A DNA stretch of 42,148 nucleotides, from the NCBI GenBank assembly GCA_012032555.1, contig JAAUSR010000045.1, positions 1-42,148 on the forward strand, read 5' to 3'. Shown here one piece after another: positions 20,318 through 30,419 of the stretch. Every line of letters begins with the position of its first letter. Within the stretch, counting starts at the first letter, position 1. The notes below the pieces were generated by a model. That model was not told where the DNA came from. It saw only the letters and a list, made by a program, of their open reading frames with translations, and searched no databases. This DNA is from Thioploca sp. (GTDB lineage: Bacteria > Pseudomonadota > Gammaproteobacteria > Beggiatoales > Beggiatoaceae). The position numbers were made by a program, and so were the translations under genes.

Positions 20318-20649
20318 GGGAAATTTAATTTTTTGCTATTAACCAAGGATTGTAATCGTTTTTTTCGCCAAGGGTTGTTTAGGCCTACCTAATAATTACT
20401 TGACTATTTTAAAAAAAATTCATTAATGTGCAAGTTTTATTTTGGGGTATCTGATAGGACGTCTAGAAAAAAAGCCCGTCGGATACATGAGGCATCAGCC
20501 GTAACGCACCAACTACTTGAGTGACAATCAATGGTGAGTGTTATTGACGCACTAAAAGAAACAGTGTGTTATGCTTCACTAATCCGACTTGGCTGTTATT
20601 AAGTTAAAGTGATGATTTAACCAACAACCCACTAATTTTAAATATTTTT
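20318..20649. other. Divergent spacer between trpFB and the HAD phosphatase
   Basis: This is 332 bp without a convincing gene. It should carry the promoters of both flanking genes. I looked for a tryptophan-rich leader peptide before trpFB on the minus strand and did not find one. The weak stem before the T-run at 20468-20474 (minus strand) is not good enough to call. Confidence 0.5.
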
Positions 20650-21408
20650 ATGAGTTCATTTTTATTTATAACTGATCTAGATCATACTTTCGTTGGTGAT
20701 GATTCAGCCTTAGAAATTTTGCAGCAGCAACTCAGTGAACATCGACGACAGCATGGAACCAAAATTGTTTATGCTACTGGACGCTCACCAACACTTTATC
20801 GACAACTGCAAGCAGAAAAAGCGTTACTAGAGCCAAATGCGCTAATTAGTTCGGTGGGAACCGAAATTTATTTTACTGAGAACGACGAAATTCCAGATTT
20901 AGAGTGGTCTGAATGGCTTTCATCGGGTTGGAATCGTGAAGTTATTGTTACTTTAGCGGCTGATTTTCCAGCGTTAATTTCTCAACCCGATTCCGAACAA
21001 CGCCCTTTTAAAGTCAGCTATGTTATTTCACCGACTGATTATGAAACCGTAGCGCCGCAACTTCAAGCCCGTCTGCAAGCGCAGAATTTAACTACTCGAT
21101 TAATTTATAGTGGTAGCCAGGATTTAGATATTTTACCGGTAAACGGAAATAAAGGGTTAGCTATGCAATTTTTGGCCAAACGTTGGCAAATAGAACCTCA
21201 TCGGACTGTAGCTTGTGGTGATTCTGGAAATGATATTGATCTTTTTCAAGTTGGAGCAGAACGAGGTATTTTAGTTGGGAATGCCAAACCGGAATTATTA
21301 GCTTGGTACCAAACTAATCATTCGCCGCATTTATATTTAGCTAAAGCTTATTATGCTGCTGGTATTTTAGAAGGTTTAATTCACTTTGGTTTTATCACAA
21401 AAGAATAA
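20650..21408 (+). CDS. Sucrose-phosphate phosphatase-like HAD hydrolase
   Basis: This 252-residue HAD enzyme is of the cyanobacterial/plant sucrose-phosphatase type. Motif I is FITDLDHTFVGDD, carrying the nucleophilic Asp and the general acid. ATGRS supplies the motif II residue, NGNKGLA the motif III lysine, and CGDSGNDIDLF motif IV. A C2-type cap lies between. The family removes phosphate from sucrose 6-phosphate, an osmolyte route. No sucrose-phosphate synthase is in the window, so related substrates such as mannosyl-glycerate phosphate or trehalose phosphate cannot be excluded. It is a single gene with no visible ribosome site. Confidence 0.82.
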   Translation: MSSFLFITDLDHTFVGDDSALEILQQQLSEHRRQHGTKIVYATGRSPTLYRQLQAEKALLEPNALISSVGTEIYFTENDEIPDLEWSEWLSSGWNREVIVTLAADFPALISQPDSEQRPFKVSYVISPTDYETVAPQLQARLQAQNLTTRLIYSGSQDLDILPVNGNKGLAMQFLAKRWQIEPHRTVACGDSGNDIDLFQVGAERGILVGNAKPELLAWYQTNHSPHLYLAKAYYAAGILEGLIHFGFITKE

Positions 21409-21418
21409 TAAGCAAAAA

Positions 21419-21508
21419 GCTGGGTTTCGTTCCTCAACCCAGCCTACCTGGCTGTCAATTTTATACAATCAGCAAAAAAGTTGGGTTTTGTTCCTCAACC
21501 CAACCTAC
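21419..21508. repeat. Two palindromic repeats (family A half-elements)
   Basis: Two hairpin units lie in direct order: GCTGGGTTTCGTTCCTCAAC and onward at 21419-21447, and the variant with AGTTGGGTTTTG at 21479-21508. In the variant, compensating changes (TTGGG/CCCAA) keep the stem. They match the right ends of the elements at 189-325 and 2703-2840. The second copy interrupts a decayed transposase. Confidence 0.75.
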
Positions 21509-21514
21509 CGGGCT

Positions 21515-22012
21515 TGAGGTTATCCAAACGGCTATACCCGCTATCAAAACCGACCGCGGTTGGTTTGAAACCGCGCGGTCGAGCCGTTGACGGCAGTGGT
21601 CATATTTACTCCGGTTATCATGCACTGGGTCGTCAATACGATAATCGACGGGAAGGTGTTGATCTCCCTCACTCCAGAGTCAGGTCAGGCGGTTAATACT
21701 TCGTACTGACTTCTGAGGTTTGCCAGACCAGTGCCAGCCGACCCGCTCCATCTTGTTCGTATCGGGTTTATCACGGGTGGTGTCATCCAACTCTAACCAA
21801 CCGTTACTCATTTCTACTAAGCCTTTGGCTTCTTGCCACAGATCCTCGCTATTAGGTTCTTTACGAGGTAGCCTCCGGGTTATTGCATCATGTGCGGCGG
21901 CATTTGCCTTGAGTGGTTGTACTCGTCCCGCCTCTAAACAGCTATAGTTTTTAGGTGTGGCAACCAGAGAATTAATGTAATCATATTCATTATAGTAGCT
22001 CGGATTTATCAT
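21515..22012 (-). pseudogene. Decayed DDE transposase (IS701/IS4-like), 5' part
   Basis: The minus strand starts MINPSYYNEYDYINSLV and continues AAAHDAITRRL, LVEMSNGWLELDDTTRDKP and VGWHWSGK, a pattern of IS701/IS4-like transposases where LxLDDTTxDKP carries the first catalytic Asp. An in-frame TGA at 21680 is followed in the same frame by LWSEGDQHLPVDYRIDDPV. After one more frameshift comes GFKPTAVGFDSGYSRLDNLK. The sequence then ends at a palindromic repeat near 21508. It is truncated and carries several lesions, so it is non-functional. Confidence 0.75.
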
Positions 22013-22066
22013 TAAATTTTAACCAGTTTGACCTCAACGGCGTAACTCCTAAAAATAATAAATATA

Positions 22067-22091
22067 GTAGGGTGGGCATTGCCCACCCTAC
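22067..22091. repeat. Perfect palindrome (family C)
   Basis: GTAGGGTGGGC, ATT, GCCCACCCTAC: a perfect 11-bp stem with a three-base loop. Related GTAGGGTGGGC sequence appears after 30990, and a degenerate version at 3246-3270. It is a typical dispersed intergenic repeat of this genome. Confidence 0.7.
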
Positions 22092-22134
22092 TGGACTGGA
22101 CTACTGGACTGATACCTTATCCACCCTACAGTCC

Positions 22135-22341
22135 TGCCGAGCAAACTTTGGAAGAAGATGGATGGTTAGTTACACCTCGGTTGAGTCGGTAGTTATATCT
22201 CCAATAATACGTCTTTTTCGCCAGTCAATTATGGTTATAAACGCTTAAGTGAAATAATTAGGGCAAGTGAATTATTTCATATTGAAATGCGTAGCAATAA
22301 TAGTGAAATGTATATTAAAGATCGACGAAAGAAACTCTGAG
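22135..22341 (+). pseudogene. OST-HTH/LOTUS-like domain remnant (end of an NYN-type protein)
   Basis: Read in the frame ending with TGA at 22339-22341, the DNA gives VGSYISNNTSFSPVNYGYKR, then LSEIIRASELFHIEMRSNN and SEMYIKDRRKKL. This fits the C-terminal OST-HTH (LOTUS) domain that follows NYN nuclease domains in bacteria. Just upstream, LEEDGWL in another frame and an in-frame TGA show decay. No start codon or NYN domain remains. It lies between a palindrome and the peroxidase gene. The assignment rests on motif resemblance alone. Confidence 0.5.
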
Positions 22342-22383
22342 TAATACCCATTTAGCAATTATTGCGTCATTCAAACCATTTTT

Positions 22384-23421
22384 TTAAGGTGAAATGATTT
22401 GCTTGCCTGGCGTACTGGGTAACCGAGGTAGAGATTGCTCTGGAAAATCTCCGGTTAAAGCCTTGAGAAAGGCAACAATGTCCTGGAGTTGTTCATCTGT
22501 TAACTCTTGATTTAACTGAGTTTTAGCCATTACACGTACCGCTTCCTCGAGGGTAACTACAGCACCATTGTGAAAATAAGGTGCAGTTAAAGCGATATTG
22601 CGTAAGGTAGGAACTCGCCATAAGTTTTTATCAGCCTCTTTTTGCGTCACTGAGTATCGTCCCTCATCTTTAGTCAAATTGTATTGAGTTTCATATTGAC
22701 TTCCCGCAAAGGTGGGAAATTTCATGAAAAATCCTTCACCCATTGATAATGATGGTCCACTAAAGTTGGGTCCGGCGTGACAACCGGTACATCCCAGTTC
22801 GGCAAAGGTATTCATCCCTTTCACCTGTTGCTCAGTTAACGCCGTTTTATCCCCTTTGACATAACGATCATAAGGTGAATTGGGGGTGATAAGCGTTCTT
22901 TCATAAGCCGCAATGGCTTTAACCGTATTGTCTGTCGTCAAGGGCTGGTTATCTCCAAAAGCCGCTTTAAACAAAGTTTCGTAACCAGGAATAGCCGCTA
23001 GCCGCTTAATGACCGCCTCCCAATTAGGTATTCCCATTTCCACTGGATTGGTCACCGGACCCTTTGCTTGTTCTTCCAAACTGTTAGCGCGACCGTCCCA
23101 AAATTGCACTGATAAAAAAGCACTATTCCATACTGAAGGTGCACTTCGATTGCCTTGCTTACCGGCTACACCCACGGAATTGGGACGGTTATCATCTCCA
23201 CCAGCCATCAAATTATGGCAAGAATTACAGGATATCGTTCCAGTACTAGAAAGGCGTGGATCAAAATATAAAGTTTTACCGAGTAAAATTTTGGCTTCAG
23301 TTTGAGGATTATCCGCCGGTATAGGGGGCAAATGAGGTAATGCTTCCCATGATGCGGCATAGAGTGGCAAGATAATTATACTTAATAAACTGGTCACTAA
23401 TTTAGGATAAAATGATTTCAT
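22384..23421 (-). CDS. Di-haem cytochrome-c peroxidase / MauG-family protein
   Basis: The protein has 345 residues with a signal peptide (hydrophobic LLSIIILPLYAAS) and two c-type haem sites, SCNSCH and GCTGCH. Other family features are LGKTLYFDPRLS, FWDGRANSLEEQAKGP, PVEMG, RVPTLRNIALTAPYFHNG and a C-terminal LQDIVAFLKALTG. Periplasmic enzymes of this type reduce hydrogen peroxide using electrons from small cytochromes; MauG relatives modify proteins instead. A clear AGGAG site precedes the start. It stands alone on the minus strand, upstream of and divergent from a hybrid kinase. Confidence 0.93.
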   Translation of the reverse strand: MKSFYPKLVTSLLSIIILPLYAASWEALPHLPPIPADNPQTEAKILLGKTLYFDPRLSSTGTISCNSCHNLMAGGDDNRPNSVGVAGKQGNRSAPSVWNSAFLSVQFWDGRANSLEEQAKGPVTNPVEMGIPNWEAVIKRLAAIPGYETLFKAAFGDNQPLTTDNTVKAIAAYERTLITPNSPYDRYVKGDKTALTEQQVKGMNTFAELGCTGCHAGPNFSGPSLSMGEGFFMKFPTFAGSQYETQYNLTKDEGRYSVTQKEADKNLWRVPTLRNIALTAPYFHNGAVVTLEEAVRVMAKTQLNQELTDEQLQDIVAFLKALTGDFPEQSLPRLPSTPGKQIISP

Positions 23422-24209
23422 TTAAATAACTCCTGTTGCTGAGCATAAAACAATAAACTAATTATTACCTCTATTTCAAGTGGCTAAAGTTTAGGGTTAA
23501 TATTAAACTAAATAATATAAAGTAACTCACCTGACGCTAAGAAGAAGTTTAACCTTCTAAGTCCGAAATCGAGAGAAACAAGAGACTTGCACCCAACCTC
23601 ACCGATCGCCATTCTTTAGTATCCGATAACTTTCGTTAAAAACGGCTTGCCGGTCGATAAAGTAGGCATCAATTTCGCTAGCCATTTTCCGGTTGACCAG
23701 TGGCATTTGAGAGACGATATGATGAATTTTCTACCGGTTGTTGCTTAGCATCACCATTTTTAATATTTAAGCGGGTTGATAGGCTTTGCCGGATTGCTAC
23801 GGGAACAATCTTGAAAAAAGCCGATTTGCCTCATTGCATTTTGTTTAAATGGTGCTGGAATAGAACGTGAAGTGTCAAGAAAACCTAATAGCGATGATAA
23901 CCGTGCATCCATTTTCTGGTATCAGGCGCCTCGATTCCACCAAGGACCACTCTTTGTCTATACCCTTCGCTTTAAACAATTCAAGAATAGCTTCTGGCGA
24001 TAAATTTTCTGGTTGAGTGGGGATTTCGATAATATTAATCATAGTTAGGCTATTATAATAAAACTCGAGGGTGTATCATTAATTACAACTTATTGAAAAT
24101 ATAATATAAATATTGCCAGCCTTACTTCTTCGAGCTAACAATTGATGGGTTTCGCTTCGCTTTACTCATCCTACTCTTATTTTTATTGAAAGGAGTTCAT
24201 TAAAAAAAT
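23422..24209. other. Long intergenic region with broken short frames
   Basis: This 788-bp spacer lies between the peroxidase and the first hybrid kinase. Minus-strand short frames include one of 55 codons (listed separately) and a piece containing MASEIDAYFIDRQAVFNES near 23600-23690, interrupted upstream by a stop. Together they may be a decayed gene, but I recognise no family. The ribosome-site-like AAAGGAG at 24189-24195 is far (14 bases) from the kinase ATG. Confidence 0.4.
23875..24042 (-). CDS. Possible small protein, unrecognised
   Basis: This is a 55-residue open frame beginning MINIIEIPTQPENLSPEAIL, containing KAKGIDKEWSLVES and ending in a hydrophobic stretch, TVIIAIRFS. It has coding-like composition and acidic/basic balance, but no ribosome site that I trust and no recognised family. 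It may be the first part of a gene whose remainder has decayed in 23540-23870. Confidence 0.3.
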   Translation of the reverse strand: MINIIEIPTQPENLSPEAILELFKAKGIDKEWSLVESRRLIPENGCTVIIAIRFS

Positions 24210-27200
24210 ATGCTTAATCATCTTTCTCTTAAATTTAAGATGATCTCGCTAAGTATATTAGCTGTGGTCACAGTTGGCATGGTAATAAGTTATCTGACGG
24301 TTAGGCAAGCGATGCTGGCTATGGAACGGGAAAGTATTGCCCATATGGAAAGTATTCGCACCATGAAAAAAAATCAAGTTGAGTACTATGGCAAAATACT
24401 AGAAACTAATATTAAAATTTTTACGCGGTTAGATATTACCCGCCAATTTGTCCGCAAATTAATTCTGATTCATAATGAACTTCAGGTACCCGCTGCTGAA
24501 GGATTTCCTATTGATGATCCGCAGGTAAAAGCCGTTTATGCAGAGTATGATACCCAATTCCAGGAATATGCTCGTGCTTACGGTTATCGAGACTTATTTA
24601 TCATCTGTAAAAAGCATGGACATGTGCTCTACACTGCAACTAAAAAAGCCGATTTAGGCACTAACCTATCTACCGGGGAATTACAACGGGGTAATTTAGC
24701 CCAATTGTGGCAAAAAGTGACTACCAGTGGTCAAATGGCAGCGGTTGATATGGCACCTTATCCTCCGGCTAACAATGAACCAGCCATGTTTATTGGTGCA
24801 CCGATTGAGGATAATGAACAAATCATTGGTATTGCGGTTTTGCAAGTGAATGAAAAAGATATCAATGCTATCATGCAGGAACGTACTGGCTTGGGTAAAA
24901 CCGCTGAAACGTACTTAGTGGGTGCGGACAAACTGATGCGTAGTGACAGTTATCTGGATCCACAACACCATTCGCTGCAAATTTCTTTTGCCGATCCTCA
25001 ACGTGGTATGGTTGACACCGAAGCGGTTACTGCCGCACTCCATGGTGACCAAAACAGTAAGATCATTACGGATTACCGCAATGTTCCGGTCATTTCAGCT
25101 TTTGATACCGTTAATTTAGCCGGAATCAAATGGGTTATTTTAGCGGAAATTGATCAAGCTGAAGTCTTACAAACCGCTTATGCTCTCCGCCAACAAATTT
25201 TCATTATTGGCATTGTCATTATAGTGGGTATCGTGCTGGTGAATTTATTGGCATTAAAAATTTGGTTAATCACGCCACTGCAACGTTTTCAAGAGGGATT
25301 ACTGCGTTTTTTTACTTACTTAAATGGTCAAAGTTCCAGCGTTAAACACCTCGAAATCCAGTATCAAGATGAATTAGGGCAAATGGCGCGATTAGTTAAT
25401 GATAATATTGAGATAATTAAAGAAGGGATTTTTCAGGACAATCAATTAATTGACGATGTCGCTGTTGTCGTCAATAAAACTAAAATGGGGATACTGGCAG
25501 ATCGTGTTACGGCGACGGCGCATAACCCTACCTTAAATCAACTCAAAATATTACTCAATGAAGTACTAGCAATCATGGGTGGGGTATTAACCGAAGTTGG
25601 CAATAATCTTAATCAATTAGCGGTAGGTCAACTCAACGCCCGAGTTACCCAACCTTATCAAGGTGCTTATGCGCAGTTACAACAGGATTGTAATGGCATT
25701 GCTGAACAAATCCAAACAATTTTTCGAGAAACTAATACAGTACTGAGCCAAATGGCAGCCGGTCAAATTTCTGCACGGATCACCGGGCACTTTGTTGGCG
25801 ATTTCAGTGGCATCAAACACGCGACCAATACCATGGCAGAAAAACTCCAGCGGTTGATTCAAGAAGTCAGTGAGCGACTATCGCAACTAGCGGCTGGTGA
25901 TATGACTGCCAGAATTAGTGGTGATTTTCCCGGTGATTTTACTGAAATTAAACGTACCGCTAATGCTATGGCGAATGATCTCCAAATCATTATCACTGAA
26001 ACGAGTCGCATTTTAAACCAGTTAGCGATTGGTGATATGGAAATTCAAGTTACCCAGGTATTTCCCGGTGATTTTAATGATATTAAAACCGCTTTAGAAA
26101 CCACAGCTAGCAAATTAGCGCAAGCAACGGCAGAAAATCAGATTCAAACTTGGTTAAAAGCTGGACAAAGTCAACTGAGTGAGCGAACCAGTGGCGATAA
26201 AAATTTACGCCAATTGGCAGAGGAAATTATTAACTTCTTAACGCCTTATCTGCAAGCGCAAGTTGGGGCTTTTTATCTCTTACAACCTCATGGTGCTGAT
26301 CAAGAACCTTGTTTAAAAATGATAGCTAGTCATGCGTATGTCTGGCGAAAAAATGCCAAGCACGAATTTAAAATTGGTGAAGGTATCATCGGCCAAGCCG
26401 CTTGGGAACGCAAACAATTTGTCATTCAACAAGCACCAGATGACTATATGATTATCCAATCTGGCTTAGGTGAATCATCACCGCGCGCGATCCTAGTCGC
26501 ACCGTTTCTTTATGAAAATGCGCTCAAAGGGGTAATCGAATTAGCCACGTTAACGACTTTTACCGCTACGCATTTAGAATTTTTGCAACAAGTGTTACCG
26601 CTCATCGCAATTGCAGTAAACACCGCACAATCTCGTACCCAAATGCAAGAATTGTTAGAACAAACACAGGCGCAAACCGAAGAACTTCAAACTCAACAAG
26701 CCGAATTACAACATACTAATGAAGAGCTACAAAGTCAAACTGAAGAACTCCAAGCTCAACAGGAAGAATTGCGGCATGCCAATGAAACTTTAGAAAACCG
26801 TAGCCAAGAATTACAGCGGCAACAAAGTGCGATTCGGGAAAAAATATTGAACTAGAACAAGCCAAAGCCGTAGTTCAAGCCAAAGCCGAAGAGTTAGAAG
26901 TGGCGAGCAAATATAAATCTGAATTTCTCGCTAATATGTCGCATGAATTGCGTACCCCATTAAATAGTTTACTTATTTTATCGCAACTACTGACTAGTAA
27001 TAAAGAAGGCAATTTGAGTGATAAACAACTGGAATATGTTCGCACCATTCATAATGCCGGCACGGATTTGTTGAATTTAATTAACGATATTTTGGACTTA
27101 TCTAAGGTTGAAGCCGGTAAAATCACGGTCAATCCGGAGGAAAGCTTTTTAGTAGAATTAGTGGCACTGTTAGACAAGCGCTTCCATCACATGGCTGAGG

Positions 27201-28969
27201 AAAAAAATCTCCATTTTCTGACTCAAGTCGCAGAGGGGTTACCCGCCGTGATCGAAACGGATGGACAACGACTTACCCAAATTTTAACCAATTTACTCGG
27301 TAATGCGTTTAAATTTACTACTCAAGGGCAAATTACACTAGCGATACACCGTCCCGCACCCAATACTAATTTAATGCGAAGTGGTCTCGATCCGAACCAA
27401 ACCATTGCGTTTAGTGTCAATGATAGTGGGATTGGTATTCCTCAAGACAAACAAAAAGTTATTTTTGAAGCGTTCCAACAAGCGGATGGAACCACCAGTC
27501 GCCGCTACGGTGGCACCGGTTTAGGTTTGTCTATTTCCCGGCAATTAGTTCAATTGCTCGGAGGTGAAATTCAATTACACAGCGAAGAAGATAAAGGGAG
27601 TACTTTTACTATTTACTTACCCGAAAAATTAGCCACTGTTGACAAGCAATCTCCCTCAGTTCCAGTTACCCCATCTGCATCACCCCATGCCGCTATGCCA
27701 TCACCAACTCACTCTCCCAATCTCTCAAAGCCAACCAATGTCAACCTACAATCACCACTACCCGTTGCCGATGATCGCGCCCATTTGCAAACCGGTGATA
27801 AATCCTTATTAATTGTTGAAGATGATGAACGCTTTTCGCAGTTACTGATGGAACTCGCCCGAGAAAAAGGCTTTAAATGCTTACTGGCTACTGAGGGGCA
27901 AACTGGTTTGCAATTAGCTGAACAATATCAACCGAGTGCCATTATTCTCGATATCGGCTTACCACAAATGAATGGTTGGAAAGTGATGTCGCGCTTGAAG
28001 GAAAATTCTGCAACTCGCCATATTCCCGTCCATTTTGTTTCCGGTACGGATCAGCGTCAAGAAGCCAAACAAATGGGCGCTATTGGTTACTGTTTAAAAC
28101 CAGTGAGTATGGATGAACTCAGTAATACCTTCAAACATATTGAAGATTTTCTCGCTAAAACGGTCAAAAAATTGTTAATTGTCACCGATAATTCTCAACA
28201 TCAACAAGCCATGATTGATCTAGTCAAAGAGGGTTCATTTCAAGCTACCGTAGCGGCAAATCGAGCGACTGCCTGGCAACATTTACAAACTGAACAATTT
28301 GATTGTCTGGTATTAGATGTTGATCTAGAAAAAAGTACTGGGTTGCAATGGCTAGAACAATTCTACCAACAACCCCTGCTAGCACCATTACCGCTGATTA
28401 TTTATGCTCAGCGCGATTTGACTGATAAAGAACAACAAATTTTACAACGCTGTGCTGATCGCCTCACCATAAAACAAGTACACTCACCAGAACGATTTCT
28501 CGATGAAGTGACTTTATTTCTCCATCAACTGGAAGCCGATTTACCACCAGATAAGCAACAAATTTTGAATCAGGTTCGCGACAAGGAGGCTATTTTAGCC
28601 GGTAAAAAAGTATTAATCGTCGATGATGATATTCGCAACGTGTTTGCCTTAACAGCTACTTTAGAAGATAAAAATATGGAAATTGTGGTGGCACATAATG
28701 GTTTACAAGCTTTACAAGCTTTACCAGATAATCCTGATGTAGCGGTGGTATTGATGGACATTATGATGCCCGAAATGGATGGCTACGAGGCAACACGAAA
28801 AATCCGTGCACAACCGCGCTTTCGCAAATTGCCCATTATTGCATTAACTGCTAAAGCCATGAAGGACGATAAAGCCAAATGTATTGCCGCTGGTGCAAAT
28901 GATTACTTGAGTAAGCCGGTTGATAGTGAACGTTTATTATCTTTGCTGCGCGTGTGGTTATATCATTAA
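24210..28969 (+). CDS. Hybrid histidine kinase with dCache sensor, HAMP array, GAF and three receivers; one frameshift
   Basis: Restored, this is a 1586-residue membrane sensor. TM1 lies at about 12-30. A dCache-like periplasmic region covers about 30-325 (DLFIICKKHGHVLYTATKKA, AETYLVGADKLMRSDSYLD). TM2 is at 331-353. HAMP is followed by a tandem HAMP-like array (LNQLAVGQLNARVT, LSQMAAGQISARIT, LSQLAAGDMTARIS, LNQLAIGDMEIQVT), then GAF at about 677-810, a Gln/Glu-rich coiled coil and HisKA with the phospho-His in MSHELRTPLNS (about 912). HATPase_c (GTGLGLSI) and three receivers follow, with acceptors in ILDIGLP, LVLDVDLE and LMDIMMPEMDG. The middle receiver lacks the usual Thr strand and may be degenerate. 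The frame breaks in the A6 run 26840-26845 (KILN stop); one A restores KNIELEQAKA. Confidence 0.9.
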
Positions 28970-28997
28970 AAAGTATAAGATAACTTTGGGTACTGAA

Positions 28998-29468
28998 ATG
29001 ACTAATTTACATGAACTTTATCAGAATAATTATACGGCATGGTCTGAAAAGACAGCGGAACTGTTGAAAGCCGGTCGATTTTCCGAATTAGATATTGAAC
29101 ATTTACTAGAAGAATTGGCAAGCCTGGGTGCAAGTGAACACAACGAATTAGAAAACCGTCTAACGGTATTAATTGCCCATTTGCTCAAGTGGCAGTTTCA
29201 ATATCAATGTTTATCTAACCAGTGGAAAGAATTTGATAGTAGAAGTTGGCGTTCTACAATCGTTGAACAACGCACCAGAATCGCTAAACGGTTACGCAAA
29301 TCACCGGAACTGAAGGCAAAATTATCAGCAATCCTCTCGGAGGCTTATGAAGATGGGTTAGAGTTGGCTATTAAAGAAACACAGTTACCGGCATCGACGT
29401 TTCCCGCTGAATGTCCATATACAGTTGAACAATTGTTTGATGATGATTTTTATCCGAGTCAAGATTAG
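28998..29468 (+). CDS. DUF29 family protein
   Basis: The protein has 156 residues with the DUF29 pattern: a helical N-terminus YTAWSEKTAELLKAGRFSEL, then DIEHLLEELASLGASEHNEL, HLLKWQFQYQCLSNQW, SWRSTIVEQRTRI, and a C-terminus CPYTVEQLFDDDFYP. The function of DUF29 is unknown; it is common in cyanobacteria and large sulfur bacteria. It starts 28 bp after the kinase and may be cotranscribed with it. A paralogue with the same ending lies at 30472, with a nuclease-like gene between them. Confidence 0.9.
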   Translation: MTNLHELYQNNYTAWSEKTAELLKAGRFSELDIEHLLEELASLGASEHNELENRLTVLIAHLLKWQFQYQCLSNQWKEFDSRSWRSTIVEQRTRIAKRLRKSPELKAKLSAILSEAYEDGLELAIKETQLPASTFPAECPYTVEQLFDDDFYPSQD

Positions 29469-29557
29469 AAGTTACGCAGTTGCCTTTAACCACCCCCTCT
29501 TTGACCCCTGCTACCATAATATCTTACAGATGTTGATATTTTTTTGGAAACCGGGTT

Positions 29558-30157
29558 ATGAAAGCCAAAAAACGCTTCTCTCAATTTACTTTAGCGCAAG
29601 CTTTGCAAATTTTAAATCAACATGAAATAGCTGAATGGCGTATCCCTTTTAAGGTGAGATTACCATCATCGCTTTATACGGAAACTATCACCCGACTCTC
29701 TAAGTATTTTGATTTGTCATTATCAGAAGCGGCTAAAAGTGTTCTCATTGATGCCATTTTACTTGAATCCATTAGTTACTTTGAGCAACTCAAAATTTGG
29801 AAAGCGGCAAAATTACAAAGTGAGACCTTACAAGGCGTTGCCGATTATTTAATTGCGCCACAAGGAAAAGTTTATCAAACCCCATTGTTGTGTGTGGTAG
29901 AAGCTAAAAATGACGATTTTGAGCAAGGATTAGCCCAATGTTTATTAGCAATGTATGTTTGTCGGCAGAATAACACACAACCAATTAATCTATTTGGAAT
30001 AGTTACCAATGCCACGGTATGGCAATTTTATCAACTTGATCCTCAACAACATATTTATGAAAGCCCCACTTATACAACGACGCATATTAATGAAGTTTTA
30101 GGTATTTTAGATTGGATTTTTGAGCAATGTTCTCACCATTTAACCAAATGTTCCTAG
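29558..30157 (+). CDS. PD-(D/E)XK nuclease-like protein of unknown function
   Basis: The protein has 199 residues. Near residue 105-130 the sequence TPLLCVVEAKNDDFEQGLAQ, followed by CLLAMYVCR, matches the E-x-K plus helix pattern of the PD-(D/E)XK fold, as in HsdR N-terminal domains. An acidic residue upstream in VADYLIAP could complete the site. The C-terminal part (LFGIVTNATVWQFYQLD) fits the same group of orphan nuclease-like proteins. No methyltransferase or other restriction partner is nearby. It lies between two DUF29 genes. Confidence 0.7.
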   Translation: MKAKKRFSQFTLAQALQILNQHEIAEWRIPFKVRLPSSLYTETITRLSKYFDLSLSEAAKSVLIDAILLESISYFEQLKIWKAAKLQSETLQGVADYLIAPQGKVYQTPLLCVVEAKNDDFEQGLAQCLLAMYVCRQNNTQPINLFGIVTNATVWQFYQLDPQQHIYESPTYTTTHINEVLGILDWIFEQCSHHLTKCS

Positions 30158-30305
30158 CTTACCTTAGGTAGGCTTACACCAATAGGAGATTCTTTACCAA
30201 AACAGTTTGGCTGTATTTAATCTGTAGTTGCTTATTCCTAATGGGATGTGTAGAGGCAAGATGGTGTATGACGCTGCGCTCATACACTCTACGCTTGCTA
30301 CGCTT

Positions 30306-30419
30306 CAATGCCATTAAGTTAAGGGCAGACACACAGGTCTGCCCCTACAAAATACACCATGTGTAGGGGCGAACCTGCGTGTTCGCCCTAACACTCAACT
30401 GCTTAACTTAACGGCATTG
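30306..30419. mobile_element. 114-bp MITE-like element with 18-bp inverted ends and 11-bp direct flanks
   Basis: The terminal inverted repeats are CAATGCCATTAAGTTAAG (30306-30323) and its complement at 30402-30419, with one mismatch. Directly outside on each side is TTGCTACGCTT (30295-30305 and 30420-30430), which looks like a target-site duplication. The interior holds two hairpins, GGGCAGAC/GTCTGCCC (30323-30344) and TAGGGGCGAA/TTCGCCCTA (from 30364). There is no coding capacity. It lies 42 bp before a DUF29 gene. Confidence 0.75.

Noticed and set aside
20318-20560. Tryptophan attenuator before trpFB
   Set aside because: On the minus strand I found no leader peptide with clustered Trp codons and no pair of alternative hairpins before a T-run.
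21481-21947. Plus-strand frames across the transposase relic
   Set aside because: They lie opposite the minus-strand sequence that shows clear transposase motifs, and partly inside palindromes; their composition is that of a shadow frame.
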